Source: Chromera velia (Eukaryota > Sar > Chromeraceae). From it: a DNA stretch of 64,000 nucleotides. The stretch is taken from positions 16,295-80,294 of the forward strand of contig JAHBMJ010004464.1 in NCBI GenBank assembly GCA_018398765.1, read 5' to 3'. A program made the translations under genes and the position numbers. This document shows positions 56,470 to 64,000 of this stretch, piece after piece. The notes under the pieces were generated by a model. It searched no databases, was not told the DNA's origin, and worked only from the letters and a program-made list of their open reading frames with translations. Within the stretch, counting starts at the first letter, position 1. Each line of letters starts with the position of its first letter.

Positions 56470-57870
56470 ATGCCTGCTGGAGGAGCGCTTGCTTGCCTTG
56501 TCAATGTAGACCGACCTATACTTTACGCATTTGAGAACCCTCTTATTGCTAAACCATCCTTAACTAAAATCGGAAGCACTCTAAAACAACCTGACCAAAG
56601 GTTTAATCAGTACCACCTTTGTTATCCGTGGGGGATAACGGTAATCTGTATTCTTGTTTTACCTCAATCAGTTGGCCAAACTAGGCTTGAACAGCTTGAA
56701 AGACTCTTACTGGAATTACTTAGTGATTATCGTTTAAAGAGCTTTATCCGTATTTATGAATCCCATCAAGAATGGTTCGTAAACGTCTCTTGGGAGCATG
56801 TACTAGCAACGTTTCGCAAGTTCCGGGATAACGTCGTGAAAGGCGTATACCGGACCGATTCGTATCTACTATGGTCTGACGATCATTTCTCGTCTGACTA
56901 CGTTCTTGATTCAAAGTATATGGTCCCCAACAGTACTACTACTTGCTTCAAACAAGAACATACAGTTCCTGTGACCATTGCGTTGAACAGTGAAGAAAAA
57001 AAAAAGAACCAGAGCATCCGTGATTTGCAAAAGTATCATGCGACTGAATAACTGAAGACCTTGTCAGACCAAGAACTCCGTTGGGCAGCTGGATTTGATT
57101 ATGAAGCGCCGACTGGAGATATGGAACTGTTGAAGCACTATTCACAAATAAAAGGACCGTTTATAAGACAAGAAGAGTCTTTTTCTACTACAACAAAGAC
57201 TTGGGAGGTCGAGGCTATTCTTGACTATGATGAGCGTCGTAATTGCTATAAAGTGCAGTGGAAAGACTACCCATTAGGAAAAGATAATCCACAATGGATT
57301 CCAGTAGTCAATTTTCAGGGAGTCGGTGATCAACTTCTTATTGAATACCATCATAAAGTCCGTAAAGACCTACAACTACTAGATAAACATCTTACTGTTC
57401 TTAACTTTGATAAGTGGGACCAGGAAGCACTTGATTGTATTAAAAAAGAGGACCCTACTATAGAAAATAGCAGTAGCAGCAGCAGCAGTAATAGTAGACC
57501 ACAGGCTTTGCAACAAGCAGACCGGACACTAAGTGAAGACTTAAAATCATATTTCAAATTTCAACTGCCCGCTAGATTTCAAGAAGAGCTCGCCAGTCTG
57601 CATCCTTTATTCAAATTGCTTTGGCAACAGAGTCTTATAAGTACAAGGTCCCCTCCTCTTGCTGGTCAATCTCCCTTATCTGAGCAAACCACCAATCATG
57701 AACAACCATCAGCTATATTTTTTACAAATCAGAGACATTCGTCTCCACCTTGGATCCGAGCCATCCGCCAGCCCACTATTTCTCGTTCGCCAATACGACC
57801 ATCTTCATCATCCACTACTACCAATGTATTTAAAGAAATGGATGAATTTATGCAGGACGTTGACGACTAA
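56470..57870 (+). pseudogene. GIY-YIG (T5orf172/MUG113-like) plus chromodomain protein with one in-frame TAA
   Basis: ATG at 56470 (MPAGGALACLVNVDRP); the frame continues to TAA at 57868-57870 with one internal TAA at 57049-57051 (codon 194), 467 codons in all and no intron. Residues 15-115 resemble the T5orf172/MUG113 branch of GIY-YIG nucleases: LTKIGSTLKQPDQRFNQYHL, a Leu/Glu helix (QLERLLLELL) and HQEWFVNV. After the stop a chromodomain is clear: TWEVEAILDYDERRN, YKVQWKDYP, QWIPVVNF, with aromatic-cage positions W, W and W. The tail is Ser-rich. The gene is AT-richer than the host genes here. A nuclease fused to a histone-mark reader suggests a mobile-element targeting protein; this is inference. 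Confidence 0.7.
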
Positions 57871-60197
57871 TTAACATTGTAGCCGCTACCCTTTCTCCCC
57901 GTTGGAATGCCTGAGAAAGGACGTTATCAGAGTTTATCGTGTTTTTATAGCAACGCTGTCCACCAGCTAGAACACTGGTCCTGAAGCCTTTTTGAAAACA
58001 GCGGGAAACCGTTCCGAGGAGTTTATTTCCTGCAAGGACATCAGGATGGTTAGGGGATCCACAGTGGATCAATTGATTAGGGATTTGATTGATAGATAGT
58101 GAATTCATAGTTTAATATTTATTGGTTGACTACTGGACCCGACATTCTCTTTAATTCAAGAGAAAAGGTTAATCTGCTGGTTTACAGCCGTTTACGTAAC
58201 TAACTAGACACTAGAGACCATAGAACTCATCTTGATACAACCTTAACACCTAAAAGCATTTGTTTTATGCTTAGCTAGCAAGACAAAAAGATATCAGAGC
58301 AGTTTTCCTGCTGTGGGACTGACGCCTATACCGGCCCACCGGCGGGCGGCCTTGACGCGTGTGTCCATGCAGGCCTGACGGCTCACAGTTATTGGATGCG
58401 TATACGCAGCGCTGCCATCGTGTTCGCGCTTTCATACATACATGCATGCATTACCGATATATTGATTGATCTGTTCTTGTACCAGATCGTTCGGTCAATC
58501 AGTTGACGTCATCATTCGTTATAGTAGGCGTCAACAGCAAGGCAGACTAAATAACAGAGTCTAGCTGCGTGTGCATACTTTCAGAAGTCCCTGTGTCCAA
58601 AGAATGTGTATTCTTCTTATGGCTCTAGAAGTCGCTATGGAAATCTGGTTAGCAGTCTCCATTTAGTTACTAGTTCTACAGTTGCTCTATTTAGCGATGA
58701 CTAGAGATTGAAAAAAATAAAACAATACAAACAGTTGACTCTAACAGTTTTTCCTGACGAAGTTAGAACAGAGCCCCGATAGGCCCTTAATAGGGTCTAT
58801 AGACCAGGTCCTTCCACATGCAGACCCCTCATGCTAACAAGCTCTACACAGAGTTATAACCAGCCTTTCACAAACTCCGGATAGACCCACTACAAAATCT
58901 GTATAAACCCTAAATATATCACATCTTTACAGATTGCTGAAAGACTTGTCAGAGTCTGTGTAAACTCCACTTTTGATGTCATCTAGATAGGATCTCGATA
59001 AACCTCTGGTAAAGTCTAGACAAATCTCCCACAGATTTTGCAGAGATCACTTCAGATAGACTTTTTGCACACTTAAGAAACTCTGTCCTTATATACTCTA
59101 TACAGACCCGTCACATAGTTTGTATCATTTTTGTTTATAATTCTATATAAACCGCTGATTAAACCTATAGAGACCCTTGATAGAGTTTCAACAGAAGATC
59201 TTTTATAAATCCTTGAAAAACTGTCACAGACTGTGCCGAGACCTGTAAGAGAGTTTGGCCCTCATAGACTTCACATGGATGGGGCCTGGACAGACTCCTA
59301 ATATACCCTTAGATCAAAGTGGACTCTACTAAGCTTCGTTTTATATAAAACTTACTGGTGTTAGCAGAAAGACAAAAAATAACTTTCAAGGAGCTTGAGA
59401 AGAAAACAAAGGTTTTAAAGTGTAACTGTTTGTGAAAAAATACTGCCGTAAAGTACCTGGATGCCCTCAAGCCTGCGTAGAAACAACAGTAGCAGTTAGA
59501 CTAAAGTTTTCATGAATCTAGCATGCTGATGCGGATGAGTAAAAGCTTTTTTGGATAAAGACACCCAAGCAGGAGTATATCCAGATGTGTACGGTAACCT
59601 AGTTGTGCACCTAAAGGCATATCCAGGTGTGCACCAGGGGCGTTGTAGGGCCTGTGCGTAGCGCCGCTGCATGGCTAACGGGACCATTTGGGCGAATGCA
59701 TGCATAGCTTGGCTGGCTACCCATATGGAGCGATTGAGTGTGGGGCACGTAAGTGATTAATGGGCGCACACGCGGATAAGCTGAGTGATGCAATAGTAAT
59801 TAAGCTAGCGTGTGCGTTCTGTTTGAAGTCATTGAAAGGGCTTGACGATTGACTTGGCAGCATGACCATTCATTGTCAGACCTCACCGATGTAGGACTCC
59901 CTCTATATGATCGTTTCTATATAATAGCCTCTGTCTAGCTTACCACAGTGCAAGATTCCTCATTCTTTCATATGAACCCTCGACAGCCCCTGACAGGCGT
60001 GCCCGCGGACCATGTCAGGCCACTGCTTGAATGTATGTAGCCTGTTTTTTTGGACCATGATCGGTAGTCGTATTCAACTATCTACCGATTGCCACTGAAA
60101 ATGTGAGAGTCTCGGGTTTTACAGTAACTATGACAGTGCCTGCAAGATAGCAACACCACCAGCAACAACACCAAATTCGGAGACCGTAGACGGACTT
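57871..60197. other. Gene-free region with degenerate AGACC arrays
   Basis: No exon seen. 58750-59330 holds many loosely periodic (T/C)AGACC(C/T) and ATAGA words in a background similar to the 51.1-51.7 kb array. 59570-59640 holds two copies of a TATCCAG(A/G)TGTG(T/C)AC motif. TGCATGCA words occur at 58442 and 59698. Confidence 0.45.
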
Positions 60198-60429
60198 ACC
60201 TCCCTGAACCTAAGTACCACTTAAAAGAATATAATCAAGATGATCTTTATTTGTGGTATCCTTTTTCAAGAGACCGTCCATGCTTACGGCATGAACGGTC
60301 AAGACACCGTCCAAATATACAGTTTTGACTTTTAAGATACCGTAAATGATCCACGCCTGCGATGCGGACTTTCAAGCTTATCCAAAAATGCGGCATAAAC
60401 TTTCAAGTGGTACTTAGGTTCAAAGAGGT
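60198..60429. mobile_element. MITE-like element with perfect 17-bp terminal inverted repeats
   Basis: GAACCTAAGTACCACTT at 60206-60222 is exactly inverted at 60405-60421. The similarity extends outwards (ACCTCCCT versus ACCTCTTT). The element is about 230 bp, AT-rich and non-coding, with an internal small palindrome GACCGT...ACGGTC near 60271-60300. No clear target duplication. Confidence 0.75.
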
Positions 60430-62389
60430 CGACGGACTCGTATGGCTGCCTTCTTTACTTGTTGTTAGAGTCCTTTTAAGCGCTTCAGCACTGTTGAATG
60501 TGTACCCTCAGTTTTGTCCCTGGCATGTCTATATATGCAGGTGAGACCCTCGCCGTCTCTATGGTAAGCCGAGCTACAGTGTTTCTTCCTGCATGGTTTG
60601 TCGACCTTATTCTTCTTCTACAGTAGGTCTGCTGCTTCTTTCTGTATCTTAGGACCGCCCTTAAGCTTTGGAACACATGACTGCATGCCTGCTTTTTGTG
60701 CAAGGCACCTGCAAATCCCGTGTCAGCCTCTCCAAGACAAAAACCAGTAGAGTCCAGCTTCTGGGATAAAACCGTGTAGGATAAAACCTGCAACAAGCCG
60801 TATAGAGATGATGGCGTGCCAGCCTCTGAGACGAAAACTAGCAGAAGCCTGTATAGACGGTGAGGCGATACTAGCATATGTAATCCCTTTCCCCTGCTTA
60901 GGCGCTCATATTCTTTGTATCAGTGACGATTCCGCAAGTCCGGTTCACTTTTATGTGTTCCAAAGCAAAAGAACGAATCTTTGCGCACTCTATATACATG
61001 TAGTTAAGTAGTGCTTACCTTTCTATGGATATATCCGTTTAGAAGAGGCCCCTTCCCTTTGAAATCGTTTTTGTCTCTAGCTGCAGGTCTTGTTGCAGAT
61101 AAGATCAAAGACTGACATCAGGCCTTTTGAGGCCAGATTTTGTGCTGGATCTTTTGCAACGTCCGTAATTCAACTCCCGTTACGTCTCTGCGAGATCGCA
61201 TACTGCTTCTGCAACCATGTACAAACTGCTTTATCTCCACCAACCGTCTTTCCCTGTCTGCTGCTTTCTCCGTTTGGTATTTTGTCGACTGGTGCCGTGA
61301 CCGTCTCTTTTAGCTGCTGTACCCGTTTCTTGTTTAGTCCCTCCACCGCGTTTTGCTTTGGTAGTCAAATGGAACAACTGTCAAGCTCTTTAGCTTAGAC
61401 TGGCCCAAAGACTGCCTTTTAAATTTATATACTCTTTGACTGCAGTTCATATCGGGGATCTGGGATATGAACTCTACTGGACTGAGTCTCCCACAACGCT
61501 TGCTTGCAGGTCTCTTTTACCCTCGCTGCTCTGTTTTCTGTCTTAATATAGTCAGGCTAAACAACTAAAAAAGATATAAAACACAGCAAGATTCTTTTTC
61601 ACCTTTTCCCGAGAGGGGCCTAAAAGACGCATATGAAGGTTGGCAGACTGTTTGTCTGCAATGATCGGCTTGTTTCCCACTCTCAGCGTCTGTTTATAGC
61701 CAGAAGCTGGCACGAGAACACTTCTAACAGCCTTCTGTCAATTCTGCGCCTACCCTACAGGTCTGTTGACCAGAAGCATGAACAACTGGCACGTTTCCAC
61801 TGACGCTGTTTCTTTTGGTGATTTGGACAATGTGGTGCGAACGGTACGGCAGTCAGTCCATAAGAGCGCTGTCCTGTTTTTCTCTGTCTGAGTTTGGCTT
61901 TCAAGCGTATAATTAAAATGGAAAGCATGCTTTTAGCTTCTGACGCTGCGAGGATATCAAGTTTTGACGTGTTTTTTAAGTTTGGCTAGTATAGCTGATT
62001 CTTTTGGTTTTCGAGCAGTTGATCGTTGAGCAGCTGGAATGAGGAAGGTTGTAAGAGCCCTTTTATCTAATCAGAAATAAGAAATCCACTTATGCTTCCT
62101 GTATCGAATTTTTCTCTTCTCTTTCCGGGTGTGCTATACCAAATTGGTTCTCTTCCGTGTCTTCCCGTGCTCTCATTAAGTCTTGTGTCGTTGGTCGCAT
62201 TCTTGCTTGGTCCTGAATTCTATCGCTTTGCTGTATCCTTCCATTGCTTCTCTCTTTCTATATGGCTGCAGCGTTGCATTGCCTTTCTCAACTACATTTG
62301 CTCCAATGTACTCGTTTTGTCCTTTTTCCTACAAGATTATGGGTGTCTGTTTGCTAGCTGACTGGCTTCTGCGATCATCGACCGAGAAG
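60430..62389. other. No convincing gene; possible decayed exons
   Basis: Several TGCAG sites followed by short open stretches look like splice acceptors, but no exon encodes a recognisable motif. A 9-bp hairpin GTTCATATC...GATATGAAC lies at 61445-61472. A repeat of GCCTCT..AGACAAAAACCAG / GCCTCTGAGACGAAAACTAG occurs at about 60725 and 60820. Confidence 0.4.
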
Positions 62390-62660
62390 GGTTATTTAAA
62401 TCTCTGCAGATCCTGAGAGGCAACTGTCTGGACCTTAGGGAGCCTCTGTGCAAAATTCGGAAAGACTCTGTGCAGGCAGACGATAAAGAAGACCCTGTGC
62501 GAGGCCTTTGTATGGACCCTCGAGGGTGGATATCTTTACAGACCCTGGGGGGGATCTGTAGAGACTCTAGATGTCTACGGACCCCTGGCTGGAGGGGATT
62601 CGAGGACATCTGTACAGCCTCTAAGAGCTATCTGTACAAACTCTGGAAGATATCTGTGAA
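62390..62660. repeat. Degenerate AGACCCT/GACTCTG array
   Basis: Loosely periodic words such as GGACCCT, AGACTCT and GATATCT at 10-30-bp spacing. Related in style to the arrays at 51.1 and 58.8 kb. It directly precedes the reverse transcriptase ORF. Confidence 0.6.
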
Positions 62661-62717
62661 TCTATAGATGTGACGTGCACCGATGGTTCTGCGTGCCCAT
62701 GTCGATCCCTCGGGATT

Positions 62718-64000
62718 ATGTATGGTTTGGACTGCCTTGATGGACATGTCTGCTCTCTGCTATCTCTTTCTCCTCGTCTCCGGTCTGCTCTCTCTCTTCC
62801 CTCGAATTTCTCCGCTACTTCTAAGCTGTGGCCTGGGTCTGGGGGGTGGAAAGGGGTGAGGAAGGGTTTGTTGTCTTTTTTATCGTACGTGAATGCACTC
62901 AGGGGAGGTCTTGTGGGTCAAGGATGTAGGGGGCGTGTGTCTGTATCTGCTGCTGCATGGGCAGATTTACAATGTCATTGGCTTTCCATGTTAGAGGTGT
63001 ATCGTTTAGGCCCCAAGTTGCCTGAGAAGGGGTCTGCGGTTGTGAAGGCGATGAAGGCTGCGCTTGTCATTACACCCGTAGATAGAGCTAAGGGCGACTT
63101 AGCCTTCCTATGCCGTCGGATGTATATTGCGTATGTGCGTAGGGCCTTCCTTGCGGATGCCGCATATGTTCGACTTACTTCAACACAAATCGCTGATCGT
63201 GAGTCTCTGTTGTTTGATCCATCTTTGTGGTCTGCCCCAATGAAGACATTCATGGCTCAGTTTGCGATTCCTAGCAGAACACGACACGAGTTTGGGACGG
63301 GGATTTTATGGCCAAAGAGGAAGTCTTGGGGGGTCGATGGTTTGGTTATGGGCGGGTGGGATGCATTGAAATTCAGGCAGTTGGTTTCATACGCAAAGCA
63401 CTGTTGGAAGGGGATCTTTTCTTTTTTCTGCAAGGTTCTTAACGGACTCTTAAAAGTTTTTGCACCACATTGTGATTTGAACTCTGTTTTCCAGTTTCAA
63501 GAAATGTTGGGTGACTTCAACGGTGGGTTCGGACAGGTTGCAGACAGGGCGTCGTCTATGCGTGCCTTACCGAGCTGGCCGATAGGTTCGGTTGCAATTG
63601 TGGTGGATGACATTAAAGCGTACTTTCCGTCTTTACCCCGAGCTGACTTTCTGTCTTCTCTCGATGCTTTGGTTTATTTTCTTTCCTCGTCTTCCAGGCA
63701 TCGTTTTGCTGTGCTGAGAAAGGGGGGGTCTGTTTTCATGAAGAGTGCGGGCCCGGCTGTCGGGGAGGCGTGGCTCACAAGGTGTGTGATGAAGAAACAA
63801 GAGGTTTTCCTCTCCACACACGCAAACCACACACATGCTACCTCTGTTCCGTTGAGTTTATTATGTGATTTAATTAGAGTTGACTTTAATTCAAATACTA
63901 TCTGGGTGTTGGGGGAGAGGGTTGCTCAGGTGGAGGGATTCCCGCAAGGAAGTCTGTGTTCACCTGGGGGCGTGCGTTTTTATACTGCATGGAAGGAATA
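62718..64000 (+). CDS. Penelope-like reverse transcriptase, N-terminal part (runs off right edge)
   Basis: A single frame is open from before 62718 (in-frame ATG, MYGLDCLDGHVCSLL) to the last base, at least 427 codons without a stop. The fingers region ALVITPVDRAKGDLAF with YVRRAFLADAAYVRL matches the V-I-x-P-x-D-K ... L-x-D-x-x-Y pattern of Penelope-like elements. Motif A is VAIVVDDIKAYFPSLP with its catalytic Asp. A long insert (SSSRHRFAVLRKGGSVFMKS) follows, then VAQVEGFPQGSLCSPGG, motif B (63930-63970). The YxDD motif would lie beyond the edge. Large inserts between motifs A and B also occur in TERT and rvt proteins, so the exact branch is uncertain. Unlike its neighbours it shows no premature stop here. 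Confidence 0.75.
   Translation, partial: MYGLDCLDGHVCSLLSLSPRLRSALSLPSNFSATSKLWPGSGGWKGVRKGLLSFLSYVNALRGGLVGQGCRGRVSVSAAAWADLQCHWLSMLEVYRLGPKLPEKGSAVVKAMKAALVITPVDRAKGDLAFLCRRMYIAYVRRAFLADAAYVRLTSTQIADRESLLFDPSLWSAPMKTFMAQFAIPSRTRHEFGTGILWPKRKSWGVDGLVMGGWDALKFRQLVSYAKHCWKGIFSFFCKVLNGLLKVFAPHCDLNSVFQFQEMLGDFNGGFGQVADRASSMRALPSWPIGSVAIVVDDIKAYFPSLPRADFLSSLDALVYFLSSSSRHRFAVLRKGGSVFMKSAGPAVGEAWLTRCVMKKQEVFLSTHANHTHATSVPLSLLCDLIRVDFNSNTIWVLGERVAQVEGFPQGSLCSPGGVRFYTAWKE

Noticed and set aside
11574-57870. A ciliate-type code in which TAA and TAG mean Gln
   Set aside because: TGA stops at Arg positions and a TAG at a Trp position also occur, and intact host genes use ordinary stops without internal TAR. 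C:G to T:A mutation explains nearly all cases at once.

Overview
The window looks like nuclear DNA of an intron-rich alveolate alga. Exons are short, most introns end in TGCAG, donors are mostly GTAAGT, GTCAGT or GTGAGT, and there are long CT, GA, TG, CAGA and TCAG microsatellites, TGCATGCA-type palindromes and two assembly gaps. The style fits a chromerid such as Vitrella, but that name is inference. No bacterial-type operons, tRNA, rRNA or CRISPR array were seen.

Layout. 0.4-8.7 kb: minus-strand, many-exon coiled-coil gene running off the left edge. 9.4-10.9 kb: plus-strand gene of unknown function. 11.57-17.97 kb: complete but dead Ty3/gypsy-type LTR retrotransposon (minus strand) with 496-bp LTRs and a GTTAG target duplication. 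18.4-20.5 kb: EGF-repeat, single-pass membrane protein (minus). 21-22.5 kb: TCAG and GCCGG repeats. 23-25 kb: truncated Ulp1/SENP protease pseudogene (plus). 25.9-27.6 kb: MYND zinc-finger protein (minus). 28.7-32.9 kb: DDX42/SF3b125-type DEAD-box helicase, four exons (minus). 33.4-44.1 kb: one plus-strand gene for a protein of about 2,400 residues, ending in a 4.26-kb disordered exon. 44.5-46 kb: foldback elements and minisatellites. 47.6-49.5 kb: broken ORF of unknown family (minus). 52.7-56.2 kb: ankyrin / 54-bp repeat / Myb-SANT-like gene (plus). 56.5-57.9 kb: GIY-YIG-like plus chromodomain ORF (plus). 60.2 kb: MITE-like element. 62.7-64 kb: 5' part of a Penelope-like reverse transcriptase leaving the right edge.

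The main unifying signal is how sequences are broken. The retrotransposon, the ankyrin-Myb gene, the GIY-chromo ORF and the 47.6-kb ORF carry many in-frame stops. Almost all sit where a single C-to-T or G-to-A transition from Gln, Arg or Trp codons explains them, and long stretches have no frameshift (about 3 kb of pol, the whole 54-bp repeat array). The two LTRs differ by about 30 bases, all but one transitions. The host-type genes (helicase, MYND, EGF, 33-44 kb gene) have no such stops. This suggests a repeat-directed or methylation-linked C-to-T process, similar in outcome to fungal RIP.

The helicase gene and the 33-44 kb gene are divergent and share a 575-bp GC-palindromic upstream region. 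The first two genes are also divergent, around 8.7-9.4 kb.
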